DNA of 64,000 bases. Source: Gibbula magus. Its lineage: Eukaryota; Mollusca; Gastropoda; Trochida; Trochidae. Position 1 is the stretch's first letter; each line of letters begins with the position of its first letter. Below the pieces are notes generated by a model, which was not told the origin of the DNA, ran no database searches, and saw only the letters and a list, made by a program, of their open reading frames with translations. The DNA lies in contig OW388296.1 of the NCBI GenBank assembly GCA_936450465.1, positions 50,047,750-50,111,749 of the forward strand. The letters are read 5' to 3'. Positions 23,801 to 33,400 of the stretch are shown in pieces. A program made the translations under genes and the position numbers.

Positions 23801-25547
23801 ACTGTACATACTTTTAGCTATAATGTGATGCGTTTCCTATATGTGACGTCATCATGTAAACAATCACAATACAATTGTAATGTAATCATCATAATGTATG
23901 TTACTTTCTATGATAATGTATATACAATTGTATTATATAATTTGAACCACATTCAATTGTCATCTGTCAGCCATCGCACGTATGGCTGACACTTTCAACA
24001 ATTTCCTAATGTTGAACTTGTCCTTTACAGGCAATAAAGATGATTTTAACAAGAACGAGGATCTCCGTCCTATTTTTGTCTCGACGACTAGACACAAGGC
24101 CTGAACCCGCGACACCCATATGGTTAAAAATAACCGAGTTAATATTTTTTATATGAGCACATGTGCACATATCACGTTTGCCTAGCAACCATTGTTTCAC
24201 CGCGACTTCCCGTATTTCGTCGTCTGTGACGTCATAAAACGATTGTTCGTGACGTCACTGTAGCTTGCCGTCGCGACAGAAACGGGCCGTTTTCTGACTT
24301 TGTTTACGCGAATCAAATGGAATAAAATGGGTAATAAAGAAATTATCACACTCGAAAGTGTGCCATATGACTTTACGAAACTCGTGCAAATTTATGTATA
24401 ACCCTCGCTCTCGCTCGGGCAATACAGAAATTCACACTCGTTTCGTAAAAGTCTTATGACACACTTCCTCGGGTAATAATCTCTATATCTTAATCAAATA
24501 TAAAATATATCTATCCACTATCGGTTATGCTTATTATTACAGTCTAACCAACAAGATCCATATAAATATTTCTTTTATTTTCAAGTACATACACACACAA
24601 TATCCCATCGAAATTTGTTTCCACGCAAATATCCAGGTCGAATCGTCCCTTTTATTCACTCAGCTTGATGTTGGGTTAGATGGATGAGTAAAGGTCACCA
24701 AACACTATGGTTGCCACGTGAAGCACTCCAAGCAGAGATGTTCGGGTGACAGTCACTGACGTTACTCAGAGAGGTAAATGATGTCCTTTGACATAAATTA
24801 AAATTAACGTAGGGATGATCTCGGGTTCGAGTCCGCATCGTCGCACGAGTTTATAGGATATCGAAATCAGATGCTAGTTGCATTTATTAAATAAAATCCG
24901 ATAACATCATTTTCTTACTTTGTTTCACGCTGTCCCAAAATGGTGAAAGGATTCTACATTGACCTTCACATGATATTCCAATTATACGTTTCTTTATCGC
25001 ATCCTTTACTTATTCTGTTCCATACTATACCATATGAACTCTTTTGGGATTCGAACCAGGAACCAATCCATGTTTTACTTTGTACTTTGTTACTCGCTGT
25101 ACCATATTTTACAGGGATTCGAACCCTGAATCTTAAACGATATTCCAAATACACGTTATCCTTTCACATCCATTACTTTCTTTGTTTCACGCTGACCCAA
25201 AACTCGTTTGGGATTCGAACCAGGAATCCTTGGGTAACTAATCCTATACTTACTTTGTTCACGCTATTCCAAAAACTCTATTGGGATTCGAACCAGGAAT
25301 GCATGTATAACCAATCCAGTTTTTTAATACGCTGTACCATATTTTACAGGGATTCGAACCCTGAATCTTAAACGCTATTCCAATTACACGTTAACCTTTC
25401 ACATCCTGACTTACTTTGTTTCACGCTGTCCCATGACGGTCTAGGGATGCGGAAATCTTCGTAATCCTGCCCTGCATACGCGAAGAGGAGACGTAAAATT
25501 TCTCCTCTCCCTCGGAAATCGAAATAGTTGAGTTTATATTTCGACAT
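17710..25547 (-). CDS. GST-C: complete sigma-class glutathione S-transferase
   Basis: Joined exons 25415-25547, 21590-21682, 20703-20818, 20414-20518 and 17710-17868 total 606 bp and encode 201 residues. Catalytic Tyr8 (NYF), Trp39, Lys43, Pro52 (KLPILEIDG) and Gln63-Ser64 (GQSMALAGYLAR) are present. It also keeps Arg14 (FRGRGE), which GST-A and GST-B lack. The helical domain ends NERIAQWLAKRP plus a short tail. Exon 4 is one codon shorter than in the paralogues. It is the most diverged of the three (exon 2 begins YLFDKL rather than TPFGQM), so it probably split off first. Intron 1 contains a retroelement fragment and exon-1-related repeats; intron 4 contains a 2.2-kb minisatellite. Start: ATG at 25545-25547. 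AATAAA lies about 50 nt after the stop. Confidence 0.93.
18072..20240. repeat. 17-bp minisatellite, about 127 copies, in intron 4 of GST-C
   Basis: The unit CACAGTGAGTATGTCTT recurs with little length change for 2.2 kb. Main variants are TATTTCTTAA, CATAGTGAG and GTACGTCTTC. Rare variants mark longer-period copying: AGAGTGGTT occurs near 18935, 19532 and 19685, and GTACGTCTTC near 19284 and 20033. Confidence 0.98.
20414..20518 (-). CDS. GST-C exon 4
   Basis: This 105-bp exon encodes AAILKDNKERLYPRFVGFFE through FYVGDK. It has an ACAG acceptor and a GTACAC donor. Confidence 0.92.
20703..20818 (-). CDS. GST-C exon 3
   Basis: This 116-bp exon encodes GIHGRTDKEILEVEQVLGIC through EKESERK. It has a TTGTAG acceptor and a GTAATG donor. 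Confidence 0.92.
20882..21242. mobile_element. TTAA-flanked MITE, copy 3 (full length)
   Basis: TTAA at 20882-20885 and 21239-21242 flank 353 bp that begin AGGGGCAGTAGCACG and end CGTGCTACTGCCCCT. The interior matches the copy at 44772-45124 closely (both contain AAAATGGCCGCCATGCAATT). It sits in intron 2 of GST-C. Confidence 0.93.
21243..21589. other. AT-rich part of intron 2 of GST-C
   Basis: It contains a T-rich run near 21260-21290. No other signal was recognised. Confidence 0.6.
21590..21682 (-). CDS. GST-C exon 2
   Basis: This 93-bp exon encodes [20 protein letters not shown] and ALAGYLARQF. It has a TTTCAG acceptor and a GTATGT donor. Confidence 0.93.
21798..21845. mobile_element. 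Possible end fragment of the TTAA MITE family
   Basis: TTAAAGGTGCTGTAGCACAC resembles the left end of the family and is followed by ACTGAAATAA as in other copies. No matching right end was found, so this is a solo, diverged end. Confidence 0.5.
22139..22259. repeat. Left copy of the direct repeat bracketing the pol fragment
   Basis: It starts TTATTACCCATATGGTTG and ends TTGCCGTCGCGACAGAAAC. It matches 24112-24284 but lacks about 50 bp present in the right copy. The pol fragment starts immediately after it. Confidence 0.85.
22260..23246 (+). pseudogene. Ty3/gypsy-type pol 3' fragment (integrase C-terminus)
   Basis: An open frame of about 330 residues starts abruptly with LGLPVDAFLGVNLG, typical of the end of the integrase catalytic region. 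RHKQNYDKKV and VLVRLVGLTGRQKLANKW through TLHRNMLLPL follow, the C-terminal region of gypsy-like integrases. A long Ser/Thr/Pro-rich tail ends near RPTRLQNRPAWM and the stop at 23244-23246. The catalytic integrase triad, reverse transcriptase, protease and gag are all absent. The frame has no internal stop, but the 5' truncation makes it a fragment. The apparent first codons (from 22245) belong to the flanking repeat, not to the element. Confidence 0.85.
23247..24111 (+). mobile_element. Downstream part of the gypsy-type fragment, possible LTR region
   Basis: Non-coding sequence follows the pol frame. A repeat of about 91 bp occurs at 23499-23589 and 23941-24030 (both contain CATTCAATTGTCATCTGTCA and end CTTGTCCTTTACAGG). 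AATAAA follows at 24033. The segment ends at CCCGCGACA before the right bracket repeat. A terminal repeat starting near TGTGACGTATGAC (about 23487) and ending at 24111 would fit an LTR, but with no 5' copy this is inference. Confidence 0.5.
24112..24330. repeat. Right copy of the bracketing repeat, with its own inverted end
   Basis: CCCATATGGTTAAAAATAAC through CGTCGCGACAGAAAC matches 22139-22259. The sequence then continues to AAAATGGGTAATAA, the complement of the TTATTACCCAT that begins the left copy. The pair may therefore be halves of one small inverted-repeat element, partly duplicated. Confidence 0.75.
24340..24482. repeat. Inverted-repeat element with CTCGCTCTCGCTCGGG core
   Basis: CACACTCGAAAGTGTGCCAT and ACTTTACGAAACTCGTG on the left are mirrored by CACTCGTTTCGTAAAAGT and ATGACACACTTCCTCGGG on the right. 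This gives a folded structure of about 130 bp with no coding capacity. Confidence 0.7.
24914..25409. repeat. Degenerate tandem array related to the exon 1 donor region of GST-C
   Basis: CTTACTTTGTTTCACGCTGT plus CCCA at 24914-24937 is an exact 24-bp match to 25410-25433, the exon 1/intron 1 junction of GST-C. Diverged copies lie near 25175 and 25252. Other shared modules are TATTCCAATTACACGTT (24975, 25142, 25376), GGGATTCGAACCAGGAA and ACAGGGATTCGAACCCTGAA (25111, 25347). Confidence 0.75.
25415..25547 (-). CDS. GST-C exon 1
   Basis: The 133-bp coding part encodes MSKYKLNYFDFRGRGEILRL through WDSVKQ. The donor is GTAAGT. Tyr8, Arg14, Trp39 and Lys43 are present. Confidence 0.93.
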
Positions 25548-25966
25548 CTTCTGACACTCCAGCAGAACACACGTTACGCTTATCCAATGAAGCCTATATC
25601 GAGAGTGTCACCAGACTGTTATCTTGTAGAGGTGTCCTACTCGCCGAATCTGGACATGAACTACAGTGAGCGAGGCAGATACATTATTTTACTGCATGCT
25701 TTCAGATAACTGGAACAACGAGGCCGCAGTCATATTTTATCAATCAAGGTCAAGGTCGGACATTGTGAAAGGACGTGTTAATGTCAGTGTGACTTTATAC
25801 GAGTCTGCGATTGGTTGTTTTTTTTACCTTGTGCTCGATTACATACCTTCACACGTTTATAAATTTATGTTACCTGTATTGTGATGTAAGGTTTAAGATG
25901 TCAGTGTTCAATCCAGGCGATGTGATAATCGTATAATAGATATAGATTGATACAACTTGTAATACG
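25548..25966. other. Region upstream of GST-C
   Basis: This is the 5' flank of the most upstream GST in the window. No TATA box or other promoter motif is convincing. Confidence 0.5.
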
Positions 25967-26240
25967 TTAAAGGGGCCTTAGCATGTTTTTTTCGCTGAAA
26001 TAAGTTGATGAAATGTATTTGAAAAATAATGTCATTAATAGTAAAATACCCTTCTCTCTTCAATAAAATGGCCGTCATGCAAGTTTTGCTTTATCATGAC
26101 GCAACACCGTTATTCCCAGTACGGATAATTGGTTTGTGTAATAAAATCTTTTACCCTCTAAAGTAAATATAAATGACTATCATTATAAATGGGAAATTTC
26201 AAACAATAAAATTAAAAAAAAAGTGCTACTGCCCCTTTAA
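25967..26240. mobile_element. TTAA-flanked MITE, copy 4 (266 bp)
   Basis: TTAA at 25967-25970 and 26237-26240 flank an element starting AGGGGCCTTAGCATG and ending GTGCTACTGCCCCT. It lacks about 80 bp of the interior found in the 350-bp copies. Confidence 0.92.
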
Positions 26241-26754
26241 ATGGAACTGTAAAGAGATGGCAGAAAGTTACGTACAATACAGCCTAAGTAGTGAAATAGA
26301 TTGAAAACAAAAGTAATTAAATGATACATGACATGCACAAGAAATGAACAAAACTGAGGTAAAAAAGAAAAGTTACACTCTATTGCTTGACTCATACAGT
26401 AAAAATAACAAAACAAATTGATATGATAGAACCGGGATATTATTTCAATGTTGACTGATTCGGTAAACAATCATACTCGTTTTTATCAAACATGCAGAGT
26501 TAGAGTCACTGAAAGGACCAACGGGTATAAAATCATTTTTACACCAACATGACCCCTACCATGTTTATAATGTTATAAATGTGTGCAGAATGAGGCACAT
26601 TTATTGATTTTCACTTAACAGATGTCTTATATGTCGATGAACGGTTCTGTTTTATCCGAATCAAACATACGATAAAACCAACTGAGGTGTAAACTTTCTG
26701 TTGAGCCTCCATTTATCAACAAGTTAGTACTAACATTGTTTTCATTCGACCCAA
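26241..26754. other. AT-rich intergenic stretch, nothing recognised
   Basis: Only short open frames without family features are present. Confidence 0.55.
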
Positions 26755-27015
26755 TTCCCCTCTGAATAGCTTCAATATCCAACTAGATCGCCCAACGGTC
26801 GTTTGTTTAGCCTCAACACTCCTCTGGAACATCTCGACATCTCTTCCGGATCGCCTCCACACAAACTCTGGATCCCCCCCCCCACCCCACTCAAGGCCAT
26901 ACACCCCTGGGACGCCTTCAGAACCCCCATGATCGCCTTCATATCCATTCAGGATCTCTTCCATGCACCCCTAGAAAGCCTCAACAACCCCCCTCTGGAT
27001 CGCACATGGTTATTT
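26755..27015. repeat. Degenerate C-rich minisatellite of about 22 bp
   Basis: Diverged units near CTCTGGATCGCCTCCACAAC recur about every 22 bp. Examples are CTTCCGGATCGCCTCCACAC and CTCTGGATCGCACATGG. A short C run lies at about 26875. The C-rich strand gives spurious open frames on both strands. Confidence 0.65.
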
Positions 27016-27939
27016 ACACTCGTGAACAGACGGATCCATTTCAGAAAAATCCCACATAGCTTACACAAACATTCTGATGTCAGAGTGACAAATAATGTAA
27101 AATAAATAACGTTTATGTCCTCACAATAGACCTAGTGTTAGGCACATTTTGTTGATTTTTAACTACAAACATATAGTTTGTACAGTTGAATTATCATATC
27201 AAAATAAAGATTAATTAGATGTTAAATTAAATTGAAGTTGATTATGAAATGGACATTTTCACCTTTTATCTCCGATTTTGTGACATACTCGTATATCTTT
27301 ATATCGTTGCTGATTGATTTATTATTATTATTTGTTAAGTTATCAAATTTTATGTCAACCCTTGTCTACCTACTTGTAGTCTTTGAGATGTGCATAGGAA
27401 CAACAGTTAAAGTTTAAAATTTAAGTATTCATATTATTAGTTACTTTTATGTTAACAAAATACAATGTCTCTTATTACAATTCTTTGTTAAAATTACAAC
27501 AGAACATACTTTTTCGTATGAGGGCCTCGTGAGCTACAGTGTGATCAAGTTAAAGACAATAATTCATAATAATAAATCATTATATATAGCAAAAGAAACT
27601 ATACCAACATGTTTCTGTTTTAAAAAGTTGAAAGTATCTTTTCAAATGGATTATTTTAATATGTTCTAATTCATTTCGTTCAAACGAACATAAAAAAGTT
27701 ACTGTGACAACATACTTCACTCATGGGTAATGCCTACCGCGCAACAGGCGAGCGGGTTTATTCACATAAATATACGCGATACATTCAGATGATTAAACAG
27801 CTTCAGGTCCTCAGTGAGTTCTTCGGTAACCATCAACTGCTTACAAATGTATAGCATTATATTACATGGAACAAAGCAGTGTCTTTTCATAAGAAAAAAT
27901 AGTGATATTACTTACATGTATCTCTATACTGCACGTACT
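27016..27939. other. AT-rich stretch, nothing recognised
   Basis: No repeat or coding signal was seen. Confidence 0.55.
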
Positions 27940-28010
27940 AAATAGTAACCTACCCCTAGGTTGATATGTTAAATATTTAACATATCAACCGTAGGGGTTG
28001 GTTACTATTT
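27940..28010. repeat. 71-bp near-perfect palindrome
   Basis: AAATAGTAACCTACCCCTAG and on (27940-27974) is complementary to 27975-28010 with almost no loop. Confidence 0.85.
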
Positions 28011-28107
28011 GGCATACACACAGAGGAATAAAGGGTCAATTGTACAAATATTGTTTTCATCATTGTTGTTACTATTTCAGTTCATTCAACCATTTATTGC
28101 CAATGCC

Positions 28108-28352
28108 AATGCATTGCGTAGAGGTGTTTCAAAACTCGAAATGGTAACTGGAAAACACATTTTAATTTGTAAATGACTTTTTTTAGGTTTATTTCTACAT
28201 GTGTTGTATCTATTTATTAACACAATGGAGATATAATTTTATTTTCAAGACACATTTTGGGAAAAACAATATCTTTACGATCTTTTTTAAGTGCTTGATT
28301 CGCTTTAATTTGAAATTCCAGTTTTGAAACACTTCTACGCATTGCATTGTGG
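28108..28352. mobile_element. MITE-like element, about 245 bp
   Basis: CAATGCATTGCGTAGAGGTG and TTTCAAAACT at the left end are mirrored by AGTTTTGAAACACTTCTACG and CATTGCATTG at the right end. The core is AT-rich and non-coding. Confidence 0.75.
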
Positions 28353-29744
28353 GATACAAAATGGCGCTTTCCATAAGCAAAGTTGAGGGTAGTCAATACT
28401 AGTCATGTTTGAGAGTTTCAATCGGCAAAACAAAAACAGCTATGATGAATATAATGACATGAACCTGTTGACAAATGATTAAACTATGCATATAAGGTAG
28501 GTTTGTAATTTGTCATGAACATTTTCAGTGATTTTGAAGCCATTTTCGTTCCGACGATCACAGCGTTGGAATTTGCGCCGAGAAAATAGCCTTCATCGGT
28601 TAAACGTGGGGTCAGGCCAATAATCAACATCCGATAATAAATGAGGCCTACCACCACGTTTAACATTGTTGAACTAGGCGAACTCGTGCTTGTCGGAATA
28701 CTCTTATTTACAACGAAGCAAACATATGGTTGATAATGGTGGGCCCAGTTTCGGATGATGTAGCGAAGATTACTGGTAAATGTTGAAAAGAAGATTGTGT
28801 AAATTAAATGTGTTATTTGGCAATGAAATGCTCAATTGAATAGACAATCAACAATGAATTGCAATATCCCGTGTGTCTTGTTCCTGTATGCTGCACTTGG
28901 ATTCTTTGAATCTAAAAAAGGATCAGCAACGCCTCATCTCTAGAAGTAGAAGAACGACATCAGGCCTGCATATTTTATCAGAGCGCTATTCCACTCAAAT
29001 CAGCCGTGTTGCAGGTAAATACTTTCACTACATCAAATGCATCGACTTGTTCATCGTTAAACGCACTGTATCAATTTTTGGGGTCATTTTTACATATTCA
29101 TTTTTCATATTTATAATAAAAGTTAATGTAGTATAAAAGCAGTCCATGTCATGATCTGATTAACCGTAGAACACGGTGTGACGTATAAAACGAAAATTAC
29201 TAGCGGCCGTTTTAGTGTAAACAATAATGAAGAAAAGGTTTTATGTTTCTTAACCAACCGTTAGACATGAGCTGATGAGGCTGAGCATTTGTGATGTCTG
29301 TATGACATTAAAATGAACATTTCTCATTCAATTTGGTGCGGTTTTATGATTGACAAGATACTTTTTTTCTCTCGCAACGTGATGCATGGTTGGGCAAAAT
29401 AAAACATGTTATTTCATATATGTTTTGTATAGCTATGTAAGCTGCATCAATTCGTTTTTCATTGAATTAAGTTCTTTTCTGCAGGTATTGGACACTTTGG
29501 ATGAAAACCAGGTAGAAACAGAGTCGGTTTCCTGACACATCTCTCTAGGAATACAAAGAGCTACCCTTACAACATATCAATTATCATCGCGTCTGTGTTT
29601 GAAGATCTGCTTATTGTTGTTCTTCATGACATTGAATTCGTTTGTCTAAATGCACTATTTTGTTGAAAGAATAAAACTGTGAACACATGTCCTGTTCTTT
29701 CTCCTAACCATTCGTTAGATTAATCGGCAAGGTCAATACTAACA
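28353..29744. other. Intergenic stretch, no confident gene
   Basis: An 87-codon open frame (28873-29136) with a GTAAAT donor-like site and an AATAAA at about 29669 were noted. No protein family is recognisable. Confidence 0.5.
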
Positions 29745-29998
29745 TATTAACCTAGGGAAATATCAGATATCAACCTTTCATGACGTCACATAACCTTAAA
29801 CATCTTTACGGAAGTGTTTTTAAAATATTACTCGAGGCGAAGCAGAGAGTAATATTTTAAAAACACTGACGTGTTTTTAACCGAGGAAGGATACTGAAAG
29901 TCGAGGCGAAGCCGAGATTTTCAGTATCCGAACGAGGATACATTCTTGGAGCTATGACGTCATCAGAGGTTGAATATCTCATAACTCCCTAGGTCGAT
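29745..29998. mobile_element. Inverted-repeat element with nested hairpins
   Basis: AACCTAGGGAAATATCAGAT and CATGACGTCA on the left are mirrored by ATGACGTCATCAGAGGTTGA and CTCCCTAGGTCGATAT on the right. Inside are two further hairpins, AGTGTTTTTAAAATATTACT with its complement and GGATACTGAAA with TTTCAGTATCC. Each hairpin is centred on a CGAGGCGAAGC motif. Confidence 0.75.
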
Positions 29999-30235
29999 AT
30001 GTACATATCAACCTCCGATGACGTCATGTCAGGTTGATATAGATTATATTAAACAGTCATCCGTTTCAATGGCCATATCATCCCTAGGTGTGTATGATCT
30101 GATGGCTCCACTGTGTTTTGTGTTCTCCAAGCACTTTGTGTTCTGTAGGCCTATCATCACGTCTCCCCGTCGTGTTGAGGCGTAAGCTGAAATACAACAT
30201 CTCACCGTGCTATACAGCATGTCATGCCACTCGAC

Positions 30236-30310
30236 AAAAGCCACCACTCGGCAAACCAATAGCCATTCGGCAAATCAACAGCCACTCGGCAATAGCCGCT
30301 ATATTCGGCT
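30236..30310. repeat. About 22-bp repeat, three to four copies
   Basis: The core GCCACTCGGCAAACCAATA recurs as GCCATTCGGCAAATCAACA and GCCACTCGGCAATAGCC. Confidence 0.7.
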
Positions 30311-30452
30311 AAACAACGATATCTGAGTATTCTTACTATATATTTATTCCTACATTATTTTACAAACCGATTTAAGAAAAAACATTGAAGGTATAAAATG
30401 TACCCAATTACAATAGGTGTTGGTTACTCGACTTTCATATTCACCCTCATAT

Positions 30453-33400
30453 TTCGTCAACCCTTTAACATTTTGAATCATTACATTATTGTTAATCACA
30501 ATGAAATGTGATTATATAATGTGTGACCTTAAGGGTCACGAACTATTTTGAAATCAGAAATAGGTTTTAAGAACAAACATGTTTAGTGATCATTCAACTA
30601 GACTCCAATGATAATCAAAATTTTGTGAAGTCAACCAAGTGATAGTCAGGTGATCCTAATGGTACGCGTTGTAAATGACATTTCTTGAATGTTATGGTCA
30701 TTTGTCTTTTGTGTTATATTTATAAAAAAAAATCCCATTTTATTGTGGCTGTTGAGAAGGCGGAACAGGGAAAGACGAGACATTCAGTTTCGGGACTGCT
30801 CTACTTTTGCCAAGTCCCGCAAACGCTTATTTATAACTTTCATTTCTTTTATATTTGTGCAATCGTCTTTGCTTAAGCACATGTATGAATACTAAACTGG
30901 ACAACGGGAAATAAGTAAACTGATATACAAGCTTATAATTTGTGTCAAAGATAACAGTCGGGAGTCAAGTCATTAAAGTACACACATGTATTCGTTTTAA
31001 CCAATGAAAATGTTCATGTCTTCAGTTCCAGGCTGTCATGTCACGATTTCACCTATGAAGAACGGTTTCAACACATTGAATGCGTTTAAAATGATTATAT
31101 GCATAACATATGAAGTAAAAATTTCAAAGACACACCGCCTTGCTCTCCTTGTGTACCAGTGGTGACCTGGGAACCAAGGAATCCGAATTAGATTTCCAGT
31201 TATAAATAAATAGCAATTGCTTTTAGTGGACCTGATGCGCTAAACACTGTCACAGAAATCTAGTTCATACCTGCATAAACTAAATTTCGTGACGTCATAT
31301 CACATTAAACCACGCCCAATGACGTGAGGTTCATGAATAGTTGCGTTGTGGATTGTCAGTGGCTGATGAACGAGTTGTAGGCGGGGCTAATAATCCAATG
31401 ATGTTTTGATATGACATCTTGTGTATTTGAGCTTTGAATTCATACGCGTAAATAGTACGTACTATTCTAATTGATGCAAATGTGTATATTTGCAGCAATG
31501 AAACCTTTTCAAAACATCAGGTGCGAGTATATTTATTTATAAGAATTGAAATTTATTAATCAAAATTTATTAAGTTCATGGAGGTATAGATCTAAACTTA
31601 AAATAGGCTGTGCGAACTTGGGGTAAACTGCTTTTGAAGTTACCTATGTTAATTCAAACTCATCTCATCACGTCGATTGAGTGACGTTGACGTTACCTAG
31701 GTTAATTCCAACTCATCTCATAAAGTCTATTAGGTGACCTTGCTGGTGTTACCTGTGTTAATTCAAACTCATCTCAAGTCAATTGAGTGACGTTGACGTT
31801 ATATATGTTAACTCAAACTCATCTATCTCATCACGTCGATTGAGTGACGTTGACGTTACCTAGGTTAATTCCAACTCTTCTCATAAAGTCTTTTAAGTGA
31901 CCTTGCTGGTGTTACCTGTGTTAATTCAAACTCATCTCAAGTCAATTGAGTGACGTTGACGTTATATATGTTAACTCAAACTCATCTCATCAAGGCGACT
32001 GAGTGACGTTGACGTAACCTATGTTAATTCAAACTCATCTCATCACGTCGATTAAGTGACGTTGACGTTATATATGTTAACTCAAACTCATCTCATCAAG
32101 TCGATTTAGTGACGTTGACGTAACCTATGTTAATTCAAACGCATCTCATCAAGTCGATTGAGTGACGTTGACGTTATATATGTTAACTCAAACTCATCTC
32201 ATCAAGGCGACTGAGTGACGTTGACGTAACCTATGTTAATTCAAACTCATCTCATCAAGTCGATTAAGTGACGTTGACGTTATATATGTTAACTCAAACT
32301 CATCTCATCAAGTCGATTTAGTGACGTTGACGTAACCTATGTTAATTCAAACGCATCTCATCAAGTCGATTGAGTGACGTTGACGTTATATATGTTAACT
32401 CAAACTCATCTCATCAAGGCGACTGAGTGACGTTGACGTAACCTATGTTAATTCAAACTCATCTCATCAAGGCGACTGAGTGACGTTGACGTAACCTATG
32501 TTAATTCAAACTCGACCCATCAAGTCGATTTAGTGACGTTGACGTTATATATGTTAATTCAAACTCATCTCATCACGTCGATTGAGTGACGTTGACGTTA
32601 CCTAGGTTAATTCCAACTCTTCTCATAAAGTCTATTAAGTGACCTTGCTGGTGTTACCTGTGTTAATTCAAACTCATCTCAAGTCAATTGAGTGACGTTG
32701 ACGTTATATATGTTAACTCAAACTCATCTCATCAAGGCGACTGAGTGACGTTGACGTAACCTATGTTAATTCAAACTCATCTCATCACGTCGATTAAGTG
32801 ACGTTGACGTTACCAGTGTTAATTCCAACTCATCTCATCACGTCGATTGAGTGACGTTGACGTTACCTAGGTTAATTCCAACTCATCTCATAAAGTCTAT
32901 TAAGTGACCTTGCTGGTGTTACCTGTGTTAATTCAAACTCATCTCAAGTCAATTGAGTGACGTTGACGTTATATATGTTAACTCAAACTCATCTCATCAA
33001 GGCGACTGAGTGACGTTGACGTAACCTATGTTAATTCAAACTCATCTCATCACGTCGATTGAGTGACGTTGACGTTACCTAGGTTAATTCCAACTCATCT
33101 TATCAAGTCAATTGAGTGACGTTGACGTTACCTATGTTAATTCCAACTCATCTCATCAAGTCGATTAAGTGACCTTGCTGGTGTTACCTGTGTTAATTCA
33201 AACGCATCTCATCAAGTCGATTTAGTGACGTTGACGTTATATATGTTAATTCAAACTCATCTCATCACGTCGATTGAGTGACGTTGACGTTACCTAGGTT
33301 AATTCCAACTCATCTCATAAAGTCTATTAAGTGACCTTGCTGGTGTTACCTGTGTTAATTCAAACTCATCTCAAGTCAATTGAGTGACGTTGACGTTATA

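Noticed and set aside
25040..25130. tRNA gene suggested by a perfect T-arm
   Set aside because: The acceptor, D and anticodon arms cannot be formed around it.
28873..29675. Possible two-exon short gene (87-codon frame, GTAAAT donor, downstream AG and AATAAA)
   Set aside because: The spliced product would be about 50 residues with no recognisable family; splice motifs this short occur by chance.
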